In this document: positions 44,921 through 54,113 of the stretch, one piece after another
How positions within the stretch are numbered: position 1 is the stretch's first letter
Layout: each line of letters starts with the position of its first letter
Assembly (NCBI RefSeq): GCF_002272785.1
Contig: NZ_MLAS01000007.1
Location: forward strand, 1-64,000
Origin: Helicobacter sp. 13S00477-4
Lineage (GTDB): Bacteria > Campylobacterota > Campylobacteria > Campylobacterales > Helicobacteraceae
Reading direction: 5' to 3'
DNA length: 64,000 nt
Notes under the pieces: model-generated
Told to the model about the DNA's origin: nothing
What the model saw: the letters and a program-made list of their open reading frames with translations, nothing else
Database searches by the model: none
Translations under genes and position numbers: made by a program

Positions 44921-46183
44921 ATGAAGAGCTTTAAAATAGGTTTATTTTTATGTATATTGATGGGGGGTGCTTTTGGAAGTGAGTTTGATTTAGAAGATTT
45001 TGTTAAGGCAGTTGAGAGGAATTCAATTGATCTTATTGGCAAAAAAGCTCAATATGATAGTTTGCTTGAAGAACAAAGGTCTTTGATTTCTTGGGATTAT
45101 CCTTATGTTGAGACTGATGTATCAATGGTGAAAAATTCTCAGGGTAGGGTAGAGCCACAAACAACGGCTCTTTTGATGTTGATACCCAAGCTACCTTGGG
45201 TAAGCACAATGCTTTATCAGAGTTTGCACATCAAGACACTGCAGTACAAAAAGAGCTATGAGCTGAGTAAAAATCTGACTTTTATTGCTTCAAAGCGACT
45301 CTATTTGAGTTATTTGATCACAAGAGAAAAATATAATATTTATACTCAACGGGAAAATAATTACCTTTCTCAACTCCAAATCGCAAAACAAAAAGTCAAT
45401 GCTGGGAGTATGTCTGAAAAAGATTATATCAATTTCAAAAATTCTTTTTTGGAGTCAAAATTAGCAAAGACAAATGTAAAATCTACTCTTATTGATTTAG
45501 AAAAAATACTTGATACGATTTTAGGTGTTGCTAATACCGATTCAGAGTATGAAGATTTTAATGTATTTTTAGATGATAAACACAGTATTAAGATTTCAGG
45601 ATTAGATTTTGAGTATGTTGAGATTCAAAAACATCGTTTGAGTCAGATGCTTGATGAATCTTTGTATGTTGATATTATTGATTTGAGTGCTAAGGATTAT
45701 CATACAAACGCTAAGCTTGCTAATAGAGATAGATTCAATACTTTTGAGATTGGTGCAGGCGTAGAGAATAGTAATTCTTCTACAAATGTTTCTTTGAAAG
45801 TTCAGATTCCTTTGCCTGTGACACCAAAAAACACACATTTAAAAAGAAAATATATGGCTCTTGAGTCCGGAGCACTCAAGCAAAATGAAGTCACTAAGAG
45901 GAATATTAGGATAAAAGCAAATTCTTATATCAATCAACTCAAAAATAAACAAAAATATATTGAGATACAAAAAGAGAATATTCAAAACAAAAAACACCTA
46001 ATGGAAATGGGAAAAATTGCATATGAATCCCAAAAAATAGGCTTATTTGAATACCTAGTTTATCAAAATTCTTATATGGATGCCCTTATTGGGCTTGCAG
46101 ATGCAAAGCTTGATTATATCAATACAACTGCATTATTGGAAGAAACATTAGGCAAAAGCTTAACAGATATAGGAGAGAAGTGA
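44921..46183 (+). CDS. cznC: Outer membrane efflux protein CznC
   Basis: TolC-type outer-membrane channel of a metal RND pump. From ATG 44921 the protein starts MKSFKIGLFLCILMGGAFGS, a signal peptide. The rest is helical with two internal coiled-coil repeats (ITREKYNIYTQRENNYLSQLQIAKQKV; later NIQNKKHLMEMGKIAYESQKIGLF). About 420 residues. The frame is open 16 codons further upstream, but those lack signal-peptide character. Its stop overlaps the cznB ATG. In H. pylori cznC-cznB-cznA also follow glyS. Confidence 0.87.
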   Translation: MKSFKIGLFLCILMGGAFGSEFDLEDFVKAVERNSIDLIGKKAQYDSLLEEQRSLISWDYPYVETDVSMVKNSQGRVEPQTTALLMLIPKLPWVSTMLYQSLHIKTLQYKKSYELSKNLTFIASKRLYLSYLITREKYNIYTQRENNYLSQLQIAKQKVNAGSMSEKDYINFKNSFLESKLAKTNVKSTLIDLEKILDTILGVANTDSEYEDFNVFLDDKHSIKISGLDFEYVEIQKHRLSQMLDESLYVDIIDLSAKDYHTNAKLANRDRFNTFEIGAGVENSNSSTNVSLKVQIPLPVTPKNTHLKRKYMALESGALKQNEVTKRNIRIKANSYINQLKNKQKYIEIQKENIQNKKHLMEMGKIAYESQKIGLFEYLVYQNSYMDALIGLADAKLDYINTTALLEETLGKSLTDIGEK

Positions 46184-47238
46184 TGAAGGGTTGGTTATTT
46201 TTTATTTTATTTTTTTCATTGTCATGGGGATATGAACCTATCAAAATATCAAAACAGCAGCTTGATGAACTAGGTATTAAGGTTATTAAAGTCGATGATA
46301 GCACCTTGAGTAAAGGCTTACCTTTTAATGCTTATATAGATTTTGATAACAAAAGTTCCACAACACAAAGTTCTAGTTTTGATGCGATTGTGGTGGCACT
46401 TTATAAACGAGAAGGAGAAAGTGTTAAAGAGGGAGATGTAATAGCAGAATTAAGTTCAATTGATTTGAGTAATCTGTATTTTGAGCTTCAAAATACTCAA
46501 AATAAGCTCAAAGTTGCCCAAGATATTACTCACAAAGATAAAGAACTTTATAAGGCGGGTGTCATCTCAAAAAGAGAATACCAAACGAGTTATTTAGCCA
46601 GCAATGAAATGGAACTTAAAGTCAGGCAAATAGAATCTACTTTGCAAATCTTTGGTATTGATCCTAAGAAACCTAAAGGGAAATATGGTTTTAGAGTGAT
46701 TGCTAAAGAAAGTGGTATTTTATCAGTAGCTCCAAAAAATACAGGGGAAAAAATCCCTGCTTTTACACCATATATTAGGATATCAAAAGATGATGATTTG
46801 CTAGCTAGGATAAAACTCCCAGTAAGTATTTCTAAATATATTAAAAAAGGCTCTGAAGTTTTTGATGAAAATGGTAAAAAAATTGGCACTATCCAATCTG
46901 TATCTGTTGTGCTTGATAGAGCTTCAAATACGATTTTAGCAACTGCTTTGCTTACAGAAGGAAATTTTAGGGTGGGTGAAATTATTGATGTTTATATTGA
47001 AGGGATAAAGCCAAAAAATTCACTAGTTGTTCCTTCAAATGCTTTGATCAAAAACGGAAAAGATTATTTGGCTTTTGTTCAGACAAAAGATGGTTTTATA
47101 CCCACACCAGTAAATATTATTGAAGAACGTAGCAATTTATTTGTCATCAGTGATAAGGATATTAAGATTGGCGATAAGATAGCTGCAGGCTCATTGATTG
47201 CTTTTAAGGGTATTATCAATGATGTGGGTGGTGATTGA
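46183..47238 (+). CDS. cznB: Periplasmic adaptor protein CznB
   Basis: Membrane-fusion protein linking CznA to CznC. Signal peptide MKGWLFFILFFSLSWG, then a barrel-sandwich domain with FDAIVVALYKREGESVKEGDVIAEL (lipoyl half), a helical hairpin (about 105-145), and the second half SGILSVAPKNTGEKI. A C-terminal beta-barrel ends in VVPSNALIKNGKDYLAFVQ. 351 residues from ATG 46183, which overlaps the cznC stop; cznA starts on this gene's stop, so all three are coupled. Confidence 0.9.
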   Translation: MKGWLFFILFFSLSWGYEPIKISKQQLDELGIKVIKVDDSTLSKGLPFNAYIDFDNKSSTTQSSSFDAIVVALYKREGESVKEGDVIAELSSIDLSNLYFELQNTQNKLKVAQDITHKDKELYKAGVISKREYQTSYLASNEMELKVRQIESTLQIFGIDPKKPKGKYGFRVIAKESGILSVAPKNTGEKIPAFTPYIRISKDDDLLARIKLPVSISKYIKKGSEVFDENGKKIGTIQSVSVVLDRASNTILATALLTEGNFRVGEIIDVYIEGIKPKNSLVVPSNALIKNGKDYLAFVQTKDGFIPTPVNIIEERSNLFVISDKDIKIGDKIAAGSLIAFKGIINDVGGD

Positions 47239-50200
47239 TGTTAGCTAAGATCATTGAATTTTCATTGCGACAAAGGCTTATGGTTTTAATTTGTGCATTT
47301 ATTTTATTATTTTTTGGGGTATATAGTTTTATTTCTATCCCTATTGATGCATTTCCTGATGTCTCTTCTACTCAGGTTAAAATCATCTTAAAATCACCGG
47401 GTATGTCTCCTGAGGAAATAGAAAATCGCGTGGTTCGTCCTCTGGAAATGGAGCTTTTAGGATTGCAAGGGCAGAAATCTTTGAGGAGTACATCAAAATA
47501 TTCTGTTGCTGATATTACAATAGATTTTAATGATAAAGTTGATATTTATTTAGCTAGGAATATGGTGAATGAAAAACTTGCTATGGTGTTGCCAGATTTA
47601 CCACATGGCATTGAAGGAGGGATAGCCCCTATTGTAACCCCACTTTCAGATATGTTTATGTTCACTATTGATGGGGATTTGCCTGAAGTGCAAAAGCGAC
47701 AGTTGCTTGATTTTGTGATTCGTCCTGCATTACGGACAATTCGGGGAGTAGCTGATGTGAATTCATTGGGAGGGTATGCTGCAGCTATTGTTGTTATTCC
47801 TGATTTTAACGATATGGCTAGGCTTGGGATTTCAATTTCAGATCTTCAAAATGCACTAGAGTCAAATCTAAAAAATGATGGGGCTGGTAGGGTTGATAGG
47901 GATGGGGAAACTTTTTTAGTCAAGATACAAACAGCAGCACTTAATGAGGAACAAATAAAAGATATTACCATCCCGACAAAAACCGGATTCATTCATATTG
48001 GAGATTTTGCTAATGTGGTTTCAAATTATCGCACTAGACTTGGTTTTGTGACAAAAAATGGAGAGGGTGAGACTACAGAGGGACTTGTGCTTTCTTTGAA
48101 AGGAGCTAATTCAAGGGAAGCGATTATCCATATCAAAGAAAAACTTCAAGAATTGAAGCCATTTTTACCCAAAGATATCCAAATCAATACATTTTATGAT
48201 CGATCTGAATTGACCCAAAAGGCTGTAGATAATGTTTCAAAAACTTTGATTGAAGCTATTGTTTTGATCATCATCACTTTATTTTTATTTTTAGGGGATT
48301 TGAGGGCAGCAATTGCAGTGAGTGTTATATTGCCTCTGTCTTTGGCTTTTGCATTTATTTTGATGCGATTGAATGGCATCAGTGCAAATTTGATGAGTTT
48401 AGGGGGGCTTGCGATAGCTATTGGTATACTCGTAGATTCTGCTGTTGTGGTTGTTGAAAATGCTTATGAAAAACTTAGCACGAATAAATCAACTACTAAA
48501 CTCCATGCGATGTATAGGGCTTGTAAAGAAATATCAGTGTCTGTGGTCAGTGGGATTGTGATTATCATCATTTTTTTTGTACCTATCCTTTCTCTTGAAG
48601 GGCTTGAAGGTAAAATGTTTGGTCCATTGGCAGCAAGCATTGTATTTGCTTTGATTGGTTCTTTGATACTTTCTGTAAGCGTGATACCTGTTGTGAGTTC
48701 AATGATTTTAAAAAGCAAAGAACACAAAGAAACTTTTTTAACAAGATTTTTTTATCGCATTTATGAGCCAATGTTGTCTTTTTCACTCAATCATTCTAAA
48801 ATAATGTTTTTAGGTGCTGTAGTGTTTCTTATTGCGAGTCTGTCTCTTTTTCCTTTTGTAGGTAAAGCTTTTATGCCAACATTAGATGAAGGTGATATAG
48901 TTTTGAATGTCGAAACAACTCCTTCAATTTCTTTAAATCAGTCTAAGGAGTTGGTTTTAAAGATTGAGAAAAAGATAATTCAAGATGTCCCTGAAGTCAA
49001 AACTATTGTTGGGAGAACGGGTTCAGATGAGTTAGGTTTGAATCTTGATGGACTCAATCAAAGTGATATATTTATTTCTTTTAAACCTAAAGATGAATGG
49101 GAAGTTAAAGATAAAGCTCAATTACTTGCTAAGATATCAGATTCATTAAAGGATTTTAAAGGTATTGACTTTTTTTTCAATCAACCTATCAATATGAGGA
49201 TTTCAGAGATGTTGACAGGTTCACGTGGTGAACTTGTGGTCAAGATTTTTGGTGATAATATTGATAAGCTCAATGAATTGAGTTCGCAAATTGCAGATTT
49301 GATAAGTGGGGTGGAAGGTGCTAGTGAGGTTTTCACTGCATTAAATCAAGGGGTGAATTATCTTTACATAGACCCCGAACGACATGCAATGGCAAATGTT
49401 GGGATTACTAGTGATGAATTTTCAAAATTTATGAAATCCTCTTTGGAAGGCTTGATTATTGATTATATACCTATGGGAGCTGCAAGGATTCCTGTGATGA
49501 TACGACAAAATAGCGATATTGCTACAGATATAACCAAGCTCAAAAGTCTTGAAATGGCTTCAGATAGAGGGTATGCTGTTCCTATCACTTCTATAGCAAA
49601 TTTTAGTGAGATTGATGGTCCTGTAATGATTATTCGTGAAAATAGTAGGCGGATGAGTTTAGTGAGGAGTAATGTAATCAATAGAGATTTGGGAGGATTT
49701 GTTGATGAGATTAAAGCCAAAATAGCTGCAGAAATCAAGTTACCCCCAAATTATTTTATCACTTATGGTGGACAGTTTGAGAATCAACAGCGAGCCAATG
49801 CTAGATTAGCTACAGTGATACCTATTAGCATTTTAGTTATATTTTTTATTTTATTTTTTACCTTTAAGAGTATTCCATTGGCGTTATTGGTTTTACTTAA
49901 TATTCCTTTTGCCATCACTGGAGGATTGATTTCGTTATTTTTATCCGGAGAATATATTTCTGTACCGGCAAGTGTCGGATTTATTGCTCTTTTTGGTATT
50001 GCTGTACTCAATGGTGTAGTAATGATAGGGTATTTTAAAGAATTAATAAAACAAGGGAAAACGATTGATGAAACAGTTGTTATAGGAGCTAAAAGAAGAT
50101 TGCGTCCAGTTTTGATGACTGCATTTATTGCTGGGTTGGGATTGGTGCCAATGTTGCTTTCTCATGGCGTAGGTTCTGAAGTCCAAAAACCTTTGGCGAT

Positions 50201-50294
50201 TGTTGTTTTGGGGGGATTGGTAACATCAAGTGCATTAACATTGTTACTCTTACCACCTATGTTCAGGATGCTCGCTAAAAAGATTAAATTTTAA
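47238..50294 (+). CDS. cznA: RND metal efflux pump CznA
   Basis: Inner-membrane proton-driven transporter of the heavy-metal RND (CzcA/CusA) family; the H. pylori homologue exports cadmium, zinc and nickel. About 1018 residues. TM1 is followed by IPIDAFPDVSSTQVKI, the family signature. SLGGLAIAIGILVDSAVVVVENAYEKL in TM4 carries the acidic proton-relay residue. The second periplasmic loop has GREN-like and MRISEMLTGSRGELVVKIFG segments, and GFIALFGIAVLNGVVMI lies in the C-terminal half. Start ATG 47238 shares one base with the cznB stop. Metal specificity is inferred from synteny. Confidence 0.93.
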   Translation: MLAKIIEFSLRQRLMVLICAFILLFFGVYSFISIPIDAFPDVSSTQVKIILKSPGMSPEEIENRVVRPLEMELLGLQGQKSLRSTSKYSVADITIDFNDKVDIYLARNMVNEKLAMVLPDLPHGIEGGIAPIVTPLSDMFMFTIDGDLPEVQKRQLLDFVIRPALRTIRGVADVNSLGGYAAAIVVIPDFNDMARLGISISDLQNALESNLKNDGAGRVDRDGETFLVKIQTAALNEEQIKDITIPTKTGFIHIGDFANVVSNYRTRLGFVTKNGEGETTEGLVLSLKGANSREAIIHIKEKLQELKPFLPKDIQINTFYDRSELTQKAVDNVSKTLIEAIVLIIITLFLFLGDLRAAIAVSVILPLSLAFAFILMRLNGISANLMSLGGLAIAIGILVDSAVVVVENAYEKLSTNKSTTKLHAMYRACKEISVSVVSGIVIIIIFFVPILSLEGLEGKMFGPLAASIVFALIGSLILSVSVIPVVSSMILKSKEHKETFLTRFFYRIYEPMLSFSLNHSKIMFLGAVVFLIASLSLFPFVGKAFMPTLDEGDIVLNVETTPSISLNQSKELVLKIEKKIIQDVPEVKTIVGRTGSDELGLNLDGLNQSDIFISFKPKDEWEVKDKAQLLAKISDSLKDFKGIDFFFNQPINMRISEMLTGSRGELVVKIFGDNIDKLNELSSQIADLISGVEGASEVFTALNQGVNYLYIDPERHAMANVGITSDEFSKFMKSSLEGLIIDYIPMGAARIPVMIRQNSDIATDITKLKSLEMASDRGYAVPITSIANFSEIDGPVMIIRENSRRMSLVRSNVINRDLGGFVDEIKAKIAAEIKLPPNYFITYGGQFENQQRANARLATVIPISILVIFFILFFTFKSIPLALLVLLNIPFAITGGLISLFLSGEYISVPASVGFIALFGIAVLNGVVMIGYFKELIKQGKTIDETVVIGAKRRLRPVLMTAFIAGLGLVPMLLSHGVGSEVQKPLAIVVLGGLVTSSALTLLLLPPMFRMLAKKIKF

Positions 50295-50303
50295 GGATTT
50301 TTG

Positions 50304-50588
50304 ATGATTTTGCTTGAAATCTATTCTGATGTTAAGCTTAAAGATAGCATTGTAGATATGTTGCTTGAAGAAGGTTTTGATGATTTTTATTATCTTGATT
50401 GCAATAAATATGCAGCTACATCATTGTTGCTAAGTGAAAAAGAACAAGTTAGTGGGAGGAAAGATTATGGTTTGTTTAGAATTTTTACTCAAGAAGAAAT
50501 AGGTAGGGCATTGGGTAAAAAAATTTATAGTCATTTTGGTAGGGAAGAAATCAGGATTATTTTTCTTGCAGGGATCATGGAATTTTAA
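50304..50588 (+). CDS. DUF3240 protein linked to the Czn pump
   Basis: Small cytosolic protein of 94 residues, PII-like ferredoxin fold by family. MILLEIYSDVKLKDSIVDMLLEEGFDDFYYLDCNKY is typical of DUF3240 proteins found next to CzcA-type pumps. It starts nine bases after cznA with AAGGA six bases upstream (ATG 50304, not the TTG at 50301). A regulatory or metal-sensing role for the pump is a guess from linkage. Confidence 0.78.
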   Translation: MILLEIYSDVKLKDSIVDMLLEEGFDDFYYLDCNKYAATSLLLSEKEQVSGRKDYGLFRIFTQEEIGRALGKKIYSHFGREEIRIIFLAGIMEF

Positions 50589-50753
50589 ACATCATTATAA
50601 AATCTCCCATTAGCATTAGGATTAAAAATGTATTTTTATATTTACATTAATGATAAAAATATTGAAGTAAAAAGAATAATTTAAATTATCATATTAAACA
50701 AATTGGTTTTAAAATGGAGGTTATGATTTTTGAAAATCTAATAGGAGTTATCA

Positions 50754-51455
50754 ATGAAAAATATATCAATAGCGTTTTTAGTAGGTATTTATATCATCTT
50801 AATTGGTTGCGCTACCCCTGACTCTAAAGCTGATAAAATAAGTTTAAATTTTTATTATCAAAGTAATCGAGATAAACAAGAAAAAAATAATCATATATTG
50901 ATATTGGAAGAACCAAAAATTACTTTTAGCAAAAATATCAATCTGCAATACCAAGAACAATTCAGAAAATCTTTGAAATCCCAAATAAAAACTTTGCTTA
51001 CAATTGAAGGGTATGATATTTTGGAAGTTTCTGATAAAAATAATATCCCTAATGAGGCAAAAAAGAAACATTCTTTGATAGTTGAGATTGTAGGTCGAAT
51101 TGATATTCTTGAAGAAATAGGAGTGAATTCAAAGGGTCAAGATTTTTTTCAAGAAGGGATTGATAAATCTTTGGGATTTTTGAGGGTTGATTTTTTGGAA
51201 CCTAAAAAATTAAAAATTTTATATGGATTTAATATTGATTTATCAGAAATACATTCTAAGAAGCATTATGTAAATGTTTCTAGGACAAATTCAGGTGGCT
51301 TTATGGGTAAGACTGAAACGCATTTAGTCTCTAAGGATAATTATCAAGATAGTATTAAAAATATTTTGAATCAAATTTATGAAAAAACCTTACGAAATCT
51401 TGATAAAGAAATGCATTATAAAAATATCAGCCTTTATGCAAAGGATACAGAATGA
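50754..51455 (+). CDS. HpaA-family lipoprotein
   Basis: Surface or outer-membrane lipoprotein of 233 residues related to HpaA (neuraminyllactose-binding haemagglutinin/flagellar sheath adhesin family). The lipobox is ILIGC with Cys19. The mature part follows HpaA closely: ISLNFYYQ, LILEEPKITFSKNINLQYQEQF, LLTIEGYDILEV, VDFLEPKKL, GFNIDLSEI. The SGG...KTETHLVSKDNYQDSIKNILNQIYEKTLRNLDKEM segment near the end also matches. It stands alone behind a 165-base AT-rich gap. Adhesion and sheath functions are known for HpaA itself, and transfer of function to this paralogue is uncertain. Confidence 0.85.
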   Translation: MKNISIAFLVGIYIILIGCATPDSKADKISLNFYYQSNRDKQEKNNHILILEEPKITFSKNINLQYQEQFRKSLKSQIKTLLTIEGYDILEVSDKNNIPNEAKKKHSLIVEIVGRIDILEEIGVNSKGQDFFQEGIDKSLGFLRVDFLEPKKLKILYGFNIDLSEIHSKKHYVNVSRTNSGGFMGKTETHLVSKDNYQDSIKNILNQIYEKTLRNLDKEMHYKNISLYAKDTE

Positions 51456-51464
51456 TTTTTTAGA

Positions 51465-51504
51465 TTAGAAAATCAATATGGTGTTATTCTCTTTGATTTT
51501 CTAA
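51465..51504. terminator. Convergent hairpin after hpaA-like gene
   Basis: Perfect 12-base inverted repeat, TTAGAAAATCAA (51465-51476) and TTGATTTTCTAA (51493-51504), with a 16-base loop, ten bases past the lipoprotein stop. The right arm covers the last codons of the converging gene. No long U run, so termination is only probable. Confidence 0.45.
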
Positions 51505-51885
51505 AATTTCTAATGTGATTTTGAGGGCATCAGGGATTGAGTTTCTATGTGTTTTGCCTGGAAATAATATAAATTGTGCATTGAATCCATCTTTTGAGAG
51601 TGTTTGGATTAATTCAATCGCATCGAGTGGTGAAGTTGAAAGTTTTTTTTCTAGTTCTCCAAATGTTATGGTCATAGATTTTGGATGGGATTTTAAAAAA
51701 GGTTTATTTTTTGGGATAATAACACCATCTCCCCACCACAAAGAAGGAGAGGCTGCAATATAATCACTGAAAGAATCTGTATGGTTAAACATTTGATATG
51801 TATAGTTTGTAGGCATACCTCGAATTGAGATTGGATAGGCACCATTTTGCCCTTCATAAATTTTGCTATATCCCCATTTTTGCAT
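51484..51885 (-). pseudogene. 3' fragment of an esterase-family alpha/beta hydrolase
   Basis: 133 codons matching only the C-terminal third of putative esterases (esterase D/IroE-like). FNHTDSFSDYIAASPSLWWGDG is the strand after the nucleophile, and FILFPGKTHRNSIPDALKITLEIL contains the catalytic histidine. The nucleophile elbow (GHSxGG) and everything before it are missing. Where GHS would be expected the sequence reads ISIRGMPTNYTYQ. An AGGA eight bases before the ATG means a peptide could still be made. I read it as a gene remnant. Confidence 0.6.
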
Positions 51886-51910
51886 AATTTAATCCTTAAT
51901 ATTTATAATA

Positions 51911-52381
51911 TTAATTTTTTGAATTTTTTTGGAGATTTTTGATAATTTTCCTATTTTTTGGATTTGATAAGATGGCTTCCATAGAGTCTTGTATCGAATC
52001 AGTATTTTTTATTTCAAGTATTGTATCTAGAGCATAGCGGTTGAATAATATAATATCTTCGTCTCGTTTGCTTTTGATGATGATTTGCATAATACCTTTG
52101 ATAAGAACAGTTACAATACTCCCAATATTATCTTGTCCAAAACCCGCTTCAAATGTAATCAAATCTTGAAAACTTTTAATACTTTCAAAGGTATATCCAG
52201 CCAATATAAACCAAATCAAAGGGCTAAATTTATTAGAAATTTCCTCAGGCAAAATAGGGTCAAAACTAACTGAAGTAAAATCACATAAAATAGAAAAGTG
52301 AATATCATTTTCACACAAAAAATTTATATATTCGATGCAATGTTTATCGCTTAATTTATCATAGTTTTTTAGAATATCCAT
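51911..52381 (-). CDS. Hypothetical protein
   Basis: 156-residue protein I do not recognise. It is mostly helical and acidic at the N-terminus (MDILKNYDKLSDKHC), with a hydrophobic stretch SPLIWFILAGYTFESIKSF at about 53-71 and VTVLIKGIMQIII at about 90-102, too short or polar for clear membrane spans. It follows pepF with a one-base gap and is likely co-transcribed. No motif suggests a catalytic role. Confidence 0.55.
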   Translation of the reverse strand: MDILKNYDKLSDKHCIEYINFLCENDIHFSILCDFTSVSFDPILPEEISNKFSPLIWFILAGYTFESIKSFQDLITFEAGFGQDNIGSIVTVLIKGIMQIIIKSKRDEDIILFNRYALDTILEIKNTDSIQDSMEAILSNPKNRKIIKNLQKNSKN

Positions 52382-52382
52382 T

Positions 52383-54113
52383 TTAAATCAGCCCTTCAAA
52401 CTCTTTAAGCATTTTTTCAACTTCTTCCATTCCAATTTTCCAAAAAGCATCATCTTCAATATCAAATCCAAATTTTGCGATCAGGTCTTTTGGGCTTTCA
52501 CTCCCGCCTTTGCTCAAAAATTCAGTATAGATTTTGACAAAATCTTTGTTTTTGCCATTTTTATATAAGCCAAATAAAGCTAAAACCAATAATTGACCAT
52601 AGCTATAAGCATAACAATAAAAAGGTGAATGGATAAAATGAGGGATATAGCTCCACCAACGACGATAATTTTTGGTGAGTTTCAAGCTATTTGCAAACAT
52701 TTTTTCATTTTCTTCTTGCCAGATTTTATCAAAATCTTCAATTTTAAGCTCATCAGGCTCTTGGTGTATCCTACGTTCAAAATTTGTCATCACAATTTGT
52801 CTGAAAAGTGTTGAAAAAATATCTTCTAATTTTGCTGCATAAATGGCACGGAGTTCTGAAGCACATAAGTCTTTTTTGAGGTTATCAAATAAAAGCATTT
52901 CGGCAAAAACTGAAGCTGTTTCTGCTGTTGTTAATGGAGTATCCATATTCAAACAACCTTTATTTTTGCTCAATTCTTGATGGATCATATGTCCAAATTC
53001 ATGAGCAATCGTAAATGCATCCCTTCTGTTGCCTGTAAAGTTGAGTAAAACATAAGGATGGACACTTGGTACTGCACCATGACTAAAGGCTCCACCCCTT
53101 TTATTGGCTTTTGGGTGTGAATCTATCCAACCTTCTTTGATTGCCTTTGAGGCGATTTCATAAAATTTTGGGGAAAAATCTTTGAAGGTTTTGAGTACTG
53201 ATTCTATGGATTCTTCATAAGTGATATTTTGATTTTGTGTTGAGATGGGTGCATAACGATCATAATCTTTAAGCTTATAGCCTAAAATATTTGATTTGAT
53301 TTTATAATAGCGATGCACTAAAGAGAAGTTTTCATTTACAATATTTATCATGCTATCGACACTTTTTTGACTGATTTGATTGTCGATATGTCGGAAGGAT
53401 TCTTTTTTTTGATAGTTTCTTAGTTTGGTTTGAATATGCAAATCTTTACGAACCATATTTAAAATATAAGCTAGCAAAAAGCTTGAACTTTCTAGGGCTT
53501 GACTGAAAGATTTTTGAGCTCGTTTTCTTGTTTTCCTGTCTCCTTGATGCAGGAGGGCTAAAATTTCTTCTTCACTTAAAATTTGTTTTTTATAAGGGAT
53601 TTTGAGTGAAGCTAGGTGTTCATCAAATAGCCTTGAAAAAGCATGAACTCCTACAGGAGAAGTCGCTAAAAGCACTTTTTCTTCAGGTAGGCTCAATTGA
53701 TGGGTTTTTTTTGCGATGAGATTTTTTAGGTAATAAGCATATTTTTTTGTTTTGGCAATGATGCTTGTTTGTTTTTTAGAATCCAGTTGACAGAATTGGA
53801 TTTCAAAAAAGACAATATGTTTTTCAATTTCATTGATCATCAATTCATATTTGGCATAAAAATCACCCTTTGAAGTATCTGAAGCAAAGATTAAGAAGAT
53901 ATAAGTCATAGCTTTTGATATACCTTCAATCAGGTTCTCATATTCAGTGATTATTTTTTCAAAATCTGAATTTGGTGTATTTTCTAATATGTCAGAAAAA
54001 ATTTTTTCAAAAGCTATTGAAGCTTTTTTGAGTTTTTCTAAATGAGATTGTAGTGTTTTTGTGTCTTTGAACAAAGCACTTAAATCCCAATGGTGTTGTG
54101 TATGTTTTAACAT
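52383..54113 (-). CDS. pepF: Oligoendopeptidase F
   Basis: Cytosolic zinc metallopeptidase of family M3 that cleaves short peptides. 576 residues. The zinc site is TIAHEFGHMIHQ, with the third ligand Glu in TTAETASVFAEMLL. GGAFSHGAVPSVHPYVLLNFTG precedes it, and HFIHSPFYCYAYSYGQLLVLALF near the C-terminus shapes the substrate tunnel. Its start overlaps the antiporter gene stop by seven bases. Confidence 0.93.
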   Translation of the reverse strand: MLKHTQHHWDLSALFKDTKTLQSHLEKLKKASIAFEKIFSDILENTPNSDFEKIITEYENLIEGISKAMTYIFLIFASDTSKGDFYAKYELMINEIEKHIVFFEIQFCQLDSKKQTSIIAKTKKYAYYLKNLIAKKTHQLSLPEEKVLLATSPVGVHAFSRLFDEHLASLKIPYKKQILSEEEILALLHQGDRKTRKRAQKSFSQALESSSFLLAYILNMVRKDLHIQTKLRNYQKKESFRHIDNQISQKSVDSMINIVNENFSLVHRYYKIKSNILGYKLKDYDRYAPISTQNQNITYEESIESVLKTFKDFSPKFYEIASKAIKEGWIDSHPKANKRGGAFSHGAVPSVHPYVLLNFTGNRRDAFTIAHEFGHMIHQELSKNKGCLNMDTPLTTAETASVFAEMLLFDNLKKDLCASELRAIYAAKLEDIFSTLFRQIVMTNFERRIHQEPDELKIEDFDKIWQEENEKMFANSLKLTKNYRRWWSYIPHFIHSPFYCYAYSYGQLLVLALFGLYKNGKNKDFVKIYTEFLSKGGSESPKDLIAKFGFDIEDDAFWKIGMEEVEKMLKEFEGLI

